Source: CAZWSE01 sp964636575 (GTDB taxonomy: Bacteria > Pseudomonadota > Alphaproteobacteria > Rhodobacterales > Rhodobacteraceae). From it: a stretch of DNA of 64,000 nt. The stretch covers positions 5,127 to 69,126 of the forward strand of contig CAZWSE010000003.1 of NCBI GenBank assembly GCA_964636575.1, given 5' to 3'. Shown here piece after piece: positions 1-8,721 of this stretch. The notes below the pieces were generated by a model. It did no database searches. It saw only the letters and a program-made list of their open reading frames with translations, and was not told the DNA's origin. The translations under genes were made by a program, and so were the position numbers. The stretch's first letter is position 1; each line of letters begins with the position of its first letter.

Positions 1-2
1 TG

Positions 3-662
3 CAAGTGTGTCTGGCGACATCGCTTGCTACAATTATCGTCACGTCTGTCCGGTCCGTGATGAGCCACAACAAAAAAGGCGCTGTAGATTGGGATATTCT
101 GCGCACTTGGGCGCCTGGAATTGCGATTGGCGCAGTTGTTGGAATGCTTTTGGTGTCAGGGCTGAAGTCGACCACGTTGCAGGGAATTTTCGGCGTGCTG
201 GCATTGATTGTCGGGCTTTATATGGGCTTTGGAAATGCAAAGTGGCGCCTAGGGCAAGAGATGCCGACAGGGCCGCTGCGGATGGTGCTGTCGCCTTTGG
301 TGGGGTTCATGTCTGTTCTGATGGGCATTGGGGGCGGCAGCTTTGGCGTTCCCTTGATGAGCCTTTTCAATACGCCGATCCACCGCGCGGTTGCAACGGC
401 TGCGGGGTTCGGTGTGACCATTGCGGTGCCTGCTGTCATCGGGTTCTTGTTTTTGAGCATTGATCCCGCAACCCGTCCGCCATTCACCATTGGAGCGGTC
501 AACTTGGTCGCGTTCTTCGTGATTATCGCCATGACGCTTGTCACGGCCCCTTATGGCGTCAAGCTGGCCCATTCGATGGACCCCAAGCCGTTGAAGCGTG
601 TGTTTGCTGTGTTTTTGGTCGCTGTTGCCTTAAATATGCTGCGTAAGGCATTGGGGTTTTGA
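3..662 (+). CDS. TauE/SafE family sulfite exporter-like permease, 5' end cut by the window
   Basis: Integral membrane permease of the TauE/SafE family, whose members export sulfite, sulfoacetate or related anions. The visible 219 codons are nearly all hydrophobic segments. The opening residues (CLATSLATIIVTSV, then a SHNKKG loop) match the family's conserved 'TSLA' helix, which normally sits well inside the protein. The reading frame is also open to the first base of the window. I therefore treat it as missing its N-terminal part rather than starting at the GTG at position 6. A second conserved half is visible (GIGGGSFGVPLM). The stop overlaps the next gene's TTG start by four bases, suggesting translational coupling. 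The transported substrate cannot be told from sequence. Confidence 0.85.
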   Translation, partial: QVCLATSLATIIVTSVRSVMSHNKKGAVDWDILRTWAPGIAIGAVVGMLLVSGLKSTTLQGIFGVLALIVGLYMGFGNAKWRLGQEMPTGPLRMVLSPLVGFMSVLMGIGGGSFGVPLMSLFNTPIHRAVATAAGFGVTIAVPAVIGFLFLSIDPATRPPFTIGAVNLVAFFVIIAMTLVTAPYGVKLAHSMDPKPLKRVFAVFLVAVALNMLRKALGF

Positions 663-1429
663 GCGAATTAGACGATCTGGGATGGATCAAGTTTGCCCAT
701 GATCCGGCACTTGTGGATTGGGTGGGGCATGCCTATCCGGCTGGTCTTGCCTCTGTCACAGATCCCGCTTTGCACGACTGGCATCAGTGTCAGGGCACTT
801 GGTTTGTAGGTGTGGATGCATTGCCGAATGATGCGGCGGGGCGTGTTGGCAGATCAGAGGCTTTGTCGGGATCTGCGGTTGATTTTCTGGGTCAGACTTA
901 CGGGTGGCCGGATTTGCATAAGGCGCAGGTGTCTGTTGTTTATGAGGGCTACCCAAAGCCGCGTGAGGGTGAAAGCGACGCGGGGTTTAAGTACCGTCTG
1001 AACCGTGATGCCGCCCACGTGGACGGTGTCTTGGGGTTGGGCGCCCCCAAACGCCGTTTCGTGAAAGAGCCGCATAGTTTCATCCTAGGCATTCCGCTGA
1101 ACGATGCCCCGCCGGAGGCTGCGCCGATGGTGGTTTGGGAGGGGTCCCATAAGATCATGCAAGCCGCGTTTCGGTCGGCGTTTGCGGGGTGTGATCCTGC
1201 GCATATGTCTGAGCTTGATGTAACCGAGGCCTATGTGGCGGCCCGCCGCGACGTGTTTGAGACCTGCAAGCGTGTGGTCGTCCATGCCAAACGTGGCGAG
1301 TGTTATGCTGTGCATCGTTTTGCAGTACACGGGGTGGCGCCTTGGGCGGGACCAGCGATGGCTGAGGGTCGGATGATTGCCTATTTCAGGCCGCAGATCG
1401 ACAGTGTTCAGGCTTGGTTGGAAGGTTAG
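659..1429 (+). CDS. Putative phytanoyl-CoA dioxygenase-like Fe(II)/2-oxoglutarate oxygenase
   Basis: Soluble 256-residue protein. The features that suggest a non-haem iron oxygenase of the PhyH type are an HxD pair (AHVDG, about residue 118) and, about 100 residues later, a distal histidine followed by an arginine (HRFAVHGVAPW ... MIAYFRP), the order expected for the 2-His-1-carboxylate facial triad and the 2-oxoglutarate-binding arginine. This is inference from motif spacing; the family is often left as hypothetical in this clade. The start is a TTG that overlaps the stop of the upstream permease (TTGA), so the two genes are probably cotranscribed. Substrate unknown. Confidence 0.55.
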   Translation: MSELDDLGWIKFAHDPALVDWVGHAYPAGLASVTDPALHDWHQCQGTWFVGVDALPNDAAGRVGRSEALSGSAVDFLGQTYGWPDLHKAQVSVVYEGYPKPREGESDAGFKYRLNRDAAHVDGVLGLGAPKRRFVKEPHSFILGIPLNDAPPEAAPMVVWEGSHKIMQAAFRSAFAGCDPAHMSELDVTEAYVAARRDVFETCKRVVVHAKRGECYAVHRFAVHGVAPWAGPAMAEGRMIAYFRPQIDSVQAWLEG

Positions 1430-1454
1430 GTATTAGCCCTAGTCCGCTGATCTG

Positions 1455-1685
1455 TCAGCGTTTTAACCGAGCTGCCCGTCCGCCGCGCCGCACGTTCTGC
1501 GCTGCCCCGCGTGCAGGCAATTCTGCCATGATCGCTTTGCGCACATCTGGTGACATTTTGGACCATGCGGTGATTTCATCGATGCTGCGGTGACAGCCCG
1601 TACAGAGCCGCGTTTCGGGGTGCACTACGCAGAGCTTCACGCAAGGCGAGTCAATTTCTTCGCGGAGCCAGATGTCGTCGCTCAT
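1455..1685 (-). CDS. DUF1289 domain-containing protein
   Basis: Small 76-residue protein with the DUF1289 signature: a four-cysteine array C-x3-C-x8-C-x2-C (CVKLC ... LCTGCHRS) followed by the 'EITAW' helix, consistent with a small metal- or Fe-S-binding fold. The family is widespread in proteobacteria and its function is not established. It overlaps the end of ruvX by four bases and is the last gene of the leftward ccmI-ruvX-DUF1289 group. Confidence 0.85.
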   Translation of the reverse strand: MSDDIWLREEIDSPCVKLCVVHPETRLCTGCHRSIDEITAWSKMSPDVRKAIMAELPARGAAQNVRRGGRAARLKR

Positions 1686-2170
1686 ACATCACCTTCAGTT
1701 GCGCGGCGCAGGTGTTGCAGCCGGTCGAGTACACCTTGCAAGATATAGCTGGCCGCGACGTGATCAATAACCTCTGCGCGACGTTTTCGGGATGTATCCG
1801 CCTCTAGCAGGGCTTTTTCTGCGGCGACCGTGGACAGGCGTTCGTCCCAGAACCCGATGGGCAGGGGGCTGAGTTTCTCAAAATTGCGGGCAAAGGCGCG
1901 GGTGGATTGGCAGCGCGGCCCCTCGGATCCGTCCATGTTGCGCGGTAACCCGAGGATCACCCCGCCGATGTTGCGGTCGGTGATGATCTCAATCAGACGC
2001 GCTGCATCAATGCCGAATTTCTTGCGTTTTACGGTCTCAAGTGGTGTGGCCACGGTGCGCATTCCGTCTGTCACGGCCACCCCGATGGTCTTGTCGCCCA
2101 GATCCAGCCCAATCAGGGCTGTGTGTGCAGGCAGGCTGGCCGCAAAATCCGTGATGTCGTCATGGATCAT
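1682..2170 (-). CDS. ruvX: Putative pre-16S rRNA nuclease / Holliday junction resolvase-like YqgF
   Basis: RNase H-fold protein of the YqgF/RuvX family, 162 residues, the usual size. The first acidic catalytic residue is in 'ALIGLDLGDKTIGVAV', the second in 'FWDERLST' and the third in 'EVIDHVAASYIL'; the family loop 'GLPRNMDGSEG' is intact. The family acts on the 5' end of pre-16S rRNA in E. coli; the older name refers to Holliday junction resolution. It overlaps the stop of ccmI and the start of DUF1289 by four bases each, so the three genes form one tightly packed leftward operon. Confidence 0.93.
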   Translation of the reverse strand: MIHDDITDFAASLPAHTALIGLDLGDKTIGVAVTDGMRTVATPLETVKRKKFGIDAARLIEIITDRNIGGVILGLPRNMDGSEGPRCQSTRAFARNFEKLSPLPIGFWDERLSTVAAEKALLEADTSRKRRAEVIDHVAASYILQGVLDRLQHLRRATEGDV

Positions 2171-3399
2171 TGAATGATCCCAGCGTCTTCTGCGGCGCGG
2201 TTGATGATATCGAGCGCCGTTTCATTGCCTGCGAAGACCTGCAAAGCGTTGTCGTGGATGGCGATGGCTTGGTTCGCACGCCCCAAGACGACCAAGGCGC
2301 TGATCAGTCGCGCCCAATCGGATGGGGGCCCGCCTTCTGTGGCCAACCGGTCGGACAAGCCGCCGACCATGCCCTCAATCATCTCCATCCGCTCTGCGGG
2401 GGTCATGCTGCTTGCGGCCTCAATGTCGCCTGCACTTGGGCCACGGGTCGGGGCGGTGCCCTCGGGTGGCAGCGTGTAGTTCACGCCTGCTCTGAACGCG
2501 ATTTCTTCGATCTGGGCGCGGATCGGCGGCACCCAAGAGGCGTCGGGCGGTGACGATGAAAGCAGGTCTTCCCAAATCCGAAACGTCACATCGGGGCGTC
2601 CTGTTTGTGACATCATAAGGCCGGTGTAGTAGCGGGCAGGGCCATTGTCGCTTTCGCGTTGCAATGTGGCTTGCAGGGCCGCTTCGGCCTCGGGCGAGAC
2701 ATAACCACCTGCCGCCAAGATCAGCATATCGGCATAATCCGCATAATCCTGCGCACGGGCCTCATCGCCCAAAAGGCTGATCACCCGTTGTTGGGCTTTG
2801 TACGCGGCTGAAAAATTTCCCAACCGACCTTCGCTTTGGGCAAGCAACCGATGCCCTTGCAGATCATCCGGTCGCCCTGCGACGGTCGAACGGAGCTGTT
2901 CAACAAGGGCAACATAGTCAGGGCTAAGCTCTTGCAGAGCAGGCGCTGCGGGGAGGGAGTTTTCGGCCTGTTCCTGCGACGGGCGATCCCTGCGCAGGGT
3001 TTCAGCGGTTTCAACCCGATCACCCAAGGCCAAATCGCCATACCCAGGCGCGCCAAGCGTCTGGTAAAGCGCAAAGGCGCCGCTCATCAAGGCCAAACCC
3101 AGCCCAAGTGCGACCCCAGTTTGCGTGATGCCATGCGGGCCTTCTTTTGAGGCTTCACCCTGCGCGGCTGTATCAGCAGCCAGGATCCGCCGCGAGATTT
3201 CAACGCGGGTCCGTTCGGCATCGCCTTCGTTGATGACCCCGCGGGCGAGATCGCGGTCTACTTCCTTCAACTGATCACGGTAGACCCGTAGGTCATAATC
3301 CGCAGCGGCACCCTGTCCAGTGCGCGACCGCACAATGACAAGCCCCAGAATGAGCGCTACGCTCAACCCCATCGCTGCTGTGATAATCCAGAAGGACAT
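2167..3399 (-). CDS. ccmI: c-type cytochrome biogenesis protein CcmI
   Basis: Apocytochrome c chaperone of the system I maturation pathway; it presents the apocytochrome to the CcmF/CcmH haem-ligation complex. The N-terminus MSFWIITAAMGLSVALILGL is the typical CcmI first membrane helix, followed by the conserved 'DLRVYRDQLKEVDRDLARG' segment and a periplasmic TPR-like C-terminal half. A reading frame extends 100 codons further upstream but has no family similarity, so I place the start at 3399 (410 residues). It is far from the ccmABCDG genes at 30.6-33.3 kb, so the maturation genes are split. Divergent from soxB across about 190 bases. Confidence 0.9.
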   Translation of the reverse strand: MSFWIITAAMGLSVALILGLVIVRSRTGQGAAADYDLRVYRDQLKEVDRDLARGVINEGDAERTRVEISRRILAADTAAQGEASKEGPHGITQTGVALGLGLALMSGAFALYQTLGAPGYGDLALGDRVETAETLRRDRPSQEQAENSLPAAPALQELSPDYVALVEQLRSTVAGRPDDLQGHRLLAQSEGRLGNFSAAYKAQQRVISLLGDEARAQDYADYADMLILAAGGYVSPEAEAALQATLQRESDNGPARYYTGLMMSQTGRPDVTFRIWEDLLSSSPPDASWVPPIRAQIEEIAFRAGVNYTLPPEGTAPTRGPSAGDIEAASSMTPAERMEMIEGMVGGLSDRLATEGGPPSDWARLISALVVLGRANQAIAIHDNALQVFAGNETALDIINRAAEDAGIIQ

Positions 3400-3589
3400 G
3401 CCTGCTCCGTGTCGTGTTTGTGAGTTGCAGATGTATAGAGCCAAGAGCGTGGGAAAAAGAGTTAATCCACATTTTTGGATGCGACCCATTGAGCATGTCG
3501 CAAGCAGCCACAAATAGGACGGTTGTACGCAGCAGAAACTTCGGGTTTCGAGAGACAAAGACTGCAACCCAGTTACACCGGATTCGGAT

Positions 3590-4834
3590 ATGAAAAAGTA
3601 CTCCGCCTTTGCAATCGCCCGTGAGGCCATGCGGCAGCACACAGGCTGGAACCGCGCGTGGCGGTCGCCTGAGCCAAAGAAGAAATACGATGTGATCATC
3701 GTCGGGGCAGGTGGCCACGGTTTGGCGACGGCTTACTTCTTGGGCAAGAACTTCGGGATCACCAATGTTGCCGTGATCGAAAAGGGCTGGCTTGGAGGCG
3801 GAAACACAGGGCGGAACACCACGATCATCCGGTCTAACTATCTGCAAGACCCGTCCGCTGCGATCTACGAAAAATCAAGATCCCTCTATGAGACCATGTC
3901 GCAGGACCTGAACTACAACGTCATGTTCAGCCCGCGTGGCGTGATTATGCTGGCCCAGACCCAACACGAAGTCCGCGGATATGAGCGCACGGCCCATGCC
4001 AATGCGCTGCAAGGGGTTACAACCGAATTTATCGGGCCTGAGCGGGTCAAGGAATTGGTTCCGATCATCAATATCGACGGGCCACGATACCCTGTGCTTG
4101 GCGGTCTTTGGCAGGCACGCGGCGGCACGGCACGGCATGATGCGGTGGCTTGGGGCTATGCGCGGGCGTGCTCTGACATGGGCATGGACATCCTGCAAAA
4201 GACGGAAGTCACGGGCGTCCGGTCTGCGGGTGGCAAGGTTGTGGGCGTTGATACCACACGGGGTGCGATTGATTGCGACAAGCTTGGCATCGTTGTTGCT
4301 GGGCACTCTGGTGTGTTGGCCGAAATGGCAGGCTTCCGTATGCCCATTGAAAGCGTGGCCTTGCAGGCGCTGGTGTCAGAGCCGATCAAGCCTTGCATGG
4401 ATGTGGTCGTGATGGCCAATACTGTGCATGGCTATATGTCTCAATCCGACAAGGGCGAGATGGTTATTGGCGGCGGTACAGACGGGTACAACAACTATAC
4501 GCAACGCGGATCGTTTCATCACATCGAAGAAACAGTGCGGGCTTTGGTCGAAACCTTCCCGATGATTTCACGCCTCAAAATGTTGCGCCAATGGGGCGGG
4601 ATTGTGGATGTCACAGGGGATCGGTCGCCCATTCTGTCTGAAACGCCATTGGGTAACACGTATATCAACTGCGGCTGGGGCACCGGCGGGTTCAAAGCGA
4701 TCCCCGGCTCTGGCTGGGCGATGGCGGAACTTATGGCCAAAGGGCAATCGCCGCTGACCGATGCATTTGGATTGAACCGGTTCACCGAAGGTCGGTTCAT
4801 TGATGAAAGCGTAGCAGCGGGGGTGGCGCATTGA
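3590..4834 (+). CDS. soxB: Sarcosine oxidase subunit beta
   Basis: Catalytic flavoprotein subunit of heterotetrameric sarcosine oxidase, which demethylates sarcosine to glycine, passing the methyl group to tetrahydrofolate and producing peroxide. The N-terminal dinucleotide-binding motif GAGGHG (residues 39-44) and the acidic residue closing the second strand (VIEKG) are present. His183 in 'TARHDAVAW' lies where the covalent FMN attaches in this family. The C-terminal flavin-binding block 'GWGTGGFKAIPGSG' is complete. Length 414 is normal and the start MKKYSAF matches close relatives. No strong Shine-Dalgarno is visible. First gene of the sox cluster, but separated from soxD by two opposite-strand genes. 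Confidence 0.96.
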   Translation: MKKYSAFAIAREAMRQHTGWNRAWRSPEPKKKYDVIIVGAGGHGLATAYFLGKNFGITNVAVIEKGWLGGGNTGRNTTIIRSNYLQDPSAAIYEKSRSLYETMSQDLNYNVMFSPRGVIMLAQTQHEVRGYERTAHANALQGVTTEFIGPERVKELVPIINIDGPRYPVLGGLWQARGGTARHDAVAWGYARACSDMGMDILQKTEVTGVRSAGGKVVGVDTTRGAIDCDKLGIVVAGHSGVLAEMAGFRMPIESVALQALVSEPIKPCMDVVVMANTVHGYMSQSDKGEMVIGGGTDGYNNYTQRGSFHHIEETVRALVETFPMISRLKMLRQWGGIVDVTGDRSPILSETPLGNTYINCGWGTGGFKAIPGSGWAMAELMAKGQSPLTDAFGLNRFTEGRFIDESVAAGVAH

Positions 4835-4857
4835 TGGGGGCCGTTCAAACCGTCGGG

Positions 4858-5028
4858 TCAAAACCCGTCTTTGCTGCTTTGGCGGGCTGCCGTGCGGTCC
4901 GCTTCCATTTTGTCGGGCTGGTCCGGCAGGTGATCATAGCGCATCTTGATGCCTTTGCGCCATTCATAGAGCGCAAGGGCGACGCCAAGGACCAAAAAGC
5001 CGAGAACGATCAACCAAAGAACTTCCAT
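4858..5028 (-). CDS. Small single-pass membrane protein, unknown function
   Basis: A 56-residue frame: an N-terminal hydrophobic helix (MEVLWLIVLGFLVLGVALAL), then a basic patch (YEWRKGIKMRYDH) and a hydrophilic tail. The start lies three bases after the stop of the upstream small gene, and the end of that gene supplies a GAAGAG ribosome-binding site. The arrangement looks like a real two-gene operon rather than a chance frame. I do not recognise the family. It lies on the strand opposite to the sox genes, between soxB and soxD. Confidence 0.55.
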   Translation of the reverse strand: MEVLWLIVLGFLVLGVALALYEWRKGIKMRYDHLPDQPDKMEADRTAARQSSKDGF

Positions 5029-5031
5029 CGA

Positions 5032-5229
5032 TCACTCTTCCCCAGGCACCTTCGTCTTTTGGCCTTCGCCGGCGGCCGAGCCGAATGCGATCAAATCGCT
5101 CACGTCGATCTCTCGCCCGCCACGCGCCGCTTTGCGTCTGGCAACGCCGCGCTGTTCGAGAACAAACATGACAATGGCAATCAGAATGATTGCGCCAAAG
5201 ACTATTATTGCGCCGGTGGTGCTGTCCAT
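5032..5229 (-). CDS. Small membrane protein, unknown function
   Basis: A 65-residue protein starting MDSTTGAIIVFGAIILIAIV, with one membrane helix, then an Arg/Lys-rich stretch (VARRKAARGGREID) that predicts a cytoplasmic C-terminus, and a charged tail. A GAGG ribosome-binding site lies eight bases before this ATG, so I prefer it to the upstream ATG at 5292, which would add 21 unlike residues. It forms a two-gene leftward operon with the next small gene. The overlapping rightward frame (4831-5334) has no plausible protein composition. Function unknown. Confidence 0.55.
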   Translation of the reverse strand: MDSTTGAIIVFGAIILIAIVMFVLEQRGVARRKAARGGREIDVSDLIAFGSAAGEGQKTKVPGEE

Positions 5230-5324
5230 ATCGGGTGCCTCGCTGATGTTTGTGCCCTTAAAGATAGCATCAAAACCCGATTTTCCTATCAAAACCTGCC
5301 CGAACCCAAGTCGGAGACCGCCTT

Positions 5325-5651
5325 ATGCTGTTGATAACCTGTCCCTGCTGCGGCGTTGACGCCGAAGAAACGGAGCTTCATGCAGGTGGTGAGGCGCATC
5401 TTAAACGCTATGGACCGGGGTCTTCGGACGAAGACTTCCAATCCTATCTGTTTGACCGAAAAAACCCACGCGGTGTCCACTTTGAACGGTGGCGGCACGT
5501 GAATGGCTGCGGCAAGTGGTTCCATGTGGCGCGATGTACACAAACACTCGAAGTCTTCGGCAGCTATGCGGCGCAAACTTATGGCCCACCGGCAGACATC
5601 ATCGCCGCCATTCAAAAGCGCCGCCCTGATTTTGAAATGCCCGGCCAATGA
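5325..5651 (+). CDS. soxD: Sarcosine oxidase subunit delta
   Basis: Small zinc-binding subunit of heterotetrameric sarcosine oxidase. The N-terminal cysteine cluster (CPCCG, residues 6-10) and the HVNGC motif (His58, Cys62) supply the expected zinc ligands; the conserved middle 'SYLFDRKNPRGVHFERWRH' is intact. Length 108 is close to the usual 90-110. Because two leftward genes separate it from soxB, it probably depends on a promoter in the 5230-5324 interval. A copy of a dispersed intergenic element follows the stop, before soxA. Confidence 0.95.
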   Translation: MLLITCPCCGVDAEETELHAGGEAHLKRYGPGSSDEDFQSYLFDRKNPRGVHFERWRHVNGCGKWFHVARCTQTLEVFGSYAAQTYGPPADIIAAIQKRRPDFEMPGQ

Positions 5652-5684
5652 CTTTACCCTTTTCCAAATACTCAATCCCGCGCC
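5652..5684 (-). repeat. Divergent copy of a dispersed intergenic element
   Basis: Read on the minus strand, the segment contains GAGTATTTGGAAAAGGGTAAAG, close to the end of the elements at 10580-10611 and 43031-43063. The GCCTCCGGCG half is only weakly recognisable here. It lies in the soxD-soxA spacer. Confidence 0.4.
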
Positions 5685-5712
5685 ACGCCATCGGCGCTAA
5701 AGGTTCGATGTT

Positions 5713-8700
5713 ATGAGCACCCGTCTATCCACCCCCGGCCGCCTTGTTGATCCGGCGCAATCCGTATCATTCCAGTTCAACGGTAAAACGCTGCAGGGCC
5801 AAGCGGGGGATACGCTGGCCTCGGCTTTGCTGGCCAACGATCAGATGCTTATGGGACGGTCGTTCAAGTACCACCGTCCACGCGGTGTCGTCGCCAGTGG
5901 GGCCGAAGAGCCCAACGGCTTGGTCAACATGGGGCGCGGGGCTGCGTTTGAGCCGAACCAGCGTGTCACAACCACCGAACTGTTTGACGGATTAGAGGCC
6001 ACCAGCCAGAACCACTGGCCGAGCCTTGAGTTTGACGTAGGCGCTGTGAACCAAAAGCTGGCGCGGTTTCTGCCTGCGGGCTTCTACTATAAAATGTTCA
6101 TCCATCCGCGTCCGCTTTGGAAACATGTCTATGAGCCCTTCATTCGCAAATCCGCTGGATTGGGCAAGGCGCCGACCGACAAAGACGGTGACACCTATGA
6201 ACATTTCTATGCCTTTGTGGATGTTCTTGTTGTCGGGGGCGGTGTGGCGGGCCTTCAGGCGGCATTGGTTGCGGCAACGGCGGGTGCCAAGGTGCTTGTG
6301 ACCGAACAAACCGCCCATTGGGGCGGACGTGCCGTGGTCGATGGGGCCATGATTGACGGCATGCAAGCACAGGATTGGGTCGCTCAGACGGTTGCGGCCT
6401 TAGAGGCGATGCCAAACGTCACACTGCGCACCCGCATGATGGGCGCAGGTGTCTATGATCACGGCTACGCGCTGGGCTATGAACGGCTGACCGACCACAA
6501 GGCCGACAAATCCGGTCCGCGTCACCGTCTCTGGCGGATACGTGCCAAACAGACAGTCACTGCAACCGGTGCGATTGAACGTCCTTTGTCTTTTGCGGGC
6601 AATGACATTCCGGGCGTCATGCTCGCCTCTGCGGTGCGGGATTATGTGGTCAACTATGCGGTATCCTGCGGGGACCGCACTGTGGTTGTGACCAATAATG
6701 ACGATGCCTATCTGACCGCCATTGCCTTGAAGAAGGCTGGCCTGAGTGTGCCCGCAATCATTGATGCGCGGCCAGACGGCGCTGGCGCGTTGATGGAACA
6801 GGCCCGAGCCTTGGGCATTCGTGTGGAAACGGGCAAAGCCATTGCAAAGGTCAAAGGCGGCAAGAGGGTCACGGGCGTGTCGATCTGTGATCAAGCAGGT
6901 GAGGGCGCTGTTTTGGAAGAGATCGCGTGCGAATGTGTGGCCATGTCAGGCGGCTGGTCGCCTGTGGTGCACCTGTGGTCGCACTGCGGCGGCAAGCTGG
7001 TCTGGGACGATGCCAATGCGCATTTCCGCCCAGATGGGGACAAGCCACCTACAGGCGCGGACGGATTGGCCTTTGTGACCGCCGCTGGCAACGCGAGCGG
7101 CGCATTGCATGTATCCGACGTTCTTGCAGATGCCGCGAAAGCAGGTGCCAAAGCCGCAAAGGCCGCGGGTTTCAACGCAAAGCCAATGTCGGCCAAAGGC
7201 GAGGCCGTATCTTACGCCCCCATGTTGCCTGTCTGGCTGATGCCACAGGGCGCGGGGTATGCGTTACGATCTAAGACATGGCTGGACTATCAAAACGACG
7301 TCAAAGTCAGCGACGTTCAATTGGCGGCGCAAGAAGGCTTTGAATCCGTCGAACACGCTAAACGCTACACCACATTGGGTATGGCAACCGATCAGGGCAA
7401 GCTGAGCAATATCAACGGGCTTGCGACGCTGGCGAAGTCTTTGAACGCGGACATTCCGGCCGTTGGGACAACCACCTTCAGGCCACCCTACACGCCGATT
7501 TCAATGGGATCGATTGCAGGCCAAGCCCGCGATGACATCTTCCAACCGGTCCGCAAGACACCGATGTACGACTGGCACGCGGCAAACGGAGCCTACTGGG
7601 AACCTGTCGGCCAATGGCGTCGTCCTTATGTCTACCAACGCGGCGACGAATCCATTCATCAAGCGGTCAACCGAGAGGTCCGCGCAGTAAGGAATTCGCT
7701 CGGTCTGCTCGATGCCTCAACACTGGGCAAGATCGTCGTGAAGGGCCCTGACGCGGGCAAGTTCCTTGATATGCTTTACACCAATATGATGAGCACTTTG
7801 GCAGTGGGCAAATGCCGTTACGGGCTGATGTGCAACGAGAACGGGTTCTTAATTGATGACGGGGTCGTGGCGCGCATCGATGAGGACACATGGCTCTGTC
7901 ACACGACCACAGGCGGCGCTGATACGATCCATGCGCATATGGAAGAATGGCTGCAAACCGAATGGTGGGACTGGAAGGTCTTTACTGCAAATCTGACCGA
8001 ACAATACGCCCAAATCGCTGTTGTTGGCCCCAATGGGCGCAAGCTTTTGGAAAAGCTTGGCGGTATGGATGTATCTGCCGACACATTGCCGTTTATGCAG
8101 TGGGCCGATGGAGAAATTGGCGGCTTTCCTGTGCGGGTCTACCGGATTTCATTCTCGGGAGAACTGTCCTACGAGATTGCCATTGATGCGTCCCAAGGTC
8201 AGGCCTTTTGGGAGGCCCTGATCGAAGCGGGTGCCGAATGGGATATCACGGCCTATGGCACCGAAACCCTGCACATTCTGCGCGCTGAAAAAGGGTTCAT
8301 CATGATCGGGGATGAGACCGATGGAACGGTCATCCCCCAAGACCTAAACCTGCACTGGGCACTGTCGAAGAAGAAAGAAGACTATTTGGGCAAGCGGGCG
8401 CATTTGCGGTCACATATGGCTGATCCAAACCGCTGGAAACTTGTCGGGTTGGAAACGCTCGACGGGTCGGTTTTGCCGGACGGGGCCTATGCAACAGCCG
8501 AAGGGCACAATGCCAACGGCCAACGCGAAACCCAAGGTCGCGTTACCTCTACCTACTATTCCGCCACTTTGGGGCGCGGGATTGCGATGGGGCTTGTTCT
8601 GCATGGGCCTGACCGGATGGGCGAGGTTATCGAATTTCCCAAAGTCGACGGCACCATCATCCAAGCGAAGATCGTTGATCCTGTGATCTTTGACAAAGCC

Positions 8701-8721
8701 GGGGAGAAGCAAAATGTCTAA
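5713..8721 (+). CDS. soxA: Sarcosine oxidase subunit alpha
   Basis: Large subunit of heterotetrameric sarcosine oxidase, 1002 residues. It has an N-terminal ferredoxin-like segment (about 15-100), a nucleotide-binding domain with VVGGGVAGLQAA near residue 173 that binds NAD+ in this family, and a C-terminal GcvT-like tetrahydrofolate-binding domain (about 610-990). The last part contains typical aminomethyltransferase blocks (RAEKGFIMIGDETDGT, then DYLGKRAHL). It takes the methylene group from sarcosine onto THF. The last codons overlap soxG by eight bases, implying coupled translation. Confidence 0.96.
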   Translation: MSTRLSTPGRLVDPAQSVSFQFNGKTLQGQAGDTLASALLANDQMLMGRSFKYHRPRGVVASGAEEPNGLVNMGRGAAFEPNQRVTTTELFDGLEATSQNHWPSLEFDVGAVNQKLARFLPAGFYYKMFIHPRPLWKHVYEPFIRKSAGLGKAPTDKDGDTYEHFYAFVDVLVVGGGVAGLQAALVAATAGAKVLVTEQTAHWGGRAVVDGAMIDGMQAQDWVAQTVAALEAMPNVTLRTRMMGAGVYDHGYALGYERLTDHKADKSGPRHRLWRIRAKQTVTATGAIERPLSFAGNDIPGVMLASAVRDYVVNYAVSCGDRTVVVTNNDDAYLTAIALKKAGLSVPAIIDARPDGAGALMEQARALGIRVETGKAIAKVKGGKRVTGVSICDQAGEGAVLEEIACECVAMSGGWSPVVHLWSHCGGKLVWDDANAHFRPDGDKPPTGADGLAFVTAAGNASGALHVSDVLADAAKAGAKAAKAAGFNAKPMSAKGEAVSYAPMLPVWLMPQGAGYALRSKTWLDYQNDVKVSDVQLAAQEGFESVEHAKRYTTLGMATDQGKLSNINGLATLAKSLNADIPAVGTTTFRPPYTPISMGSIAGQARDDIFQPVRKTPMYDWHAANGAYWEPVGQWRRPYVYQRGDESIHQAVNREVRAVRNSLGLLDASTLGKIVVKGPDAGKFLDMLYTNMMSTLAVGKCRYGLMCNENGFLIDDGVVARIDEDTWLCHTTTGGADTIHAHMEEWLQTEWWDWKVFTANLTEQYAQIAVVGPNGRKLLEKLGGMDVSADTLPFMQWADGEIGGFPVRVYRISFSGELSYEIAIDASQGQAFWEALIEAGAEWDITAYGTETLHILRAEKGFIMIGDETDGTVIPQDLNLHWALSKKKEDYLGKRAHLRSHMADPNRWKLVGLETLDGSVLPDGAYATAEGHNANGQRETQGRVTSTYYSATLGRGIAMGLVLHGPDRMGEVIEFPKVDGTIIQAKIVDPVIFDKAGEKQNV

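Noticed and set aside
4831..5334. Rightward 167-codon open frame between soxB and soxD
   Set aside because: Composition is unlike a folded protein, no family features, and the opposite strand holds two small membrane genes with good ribosome-binding sites.
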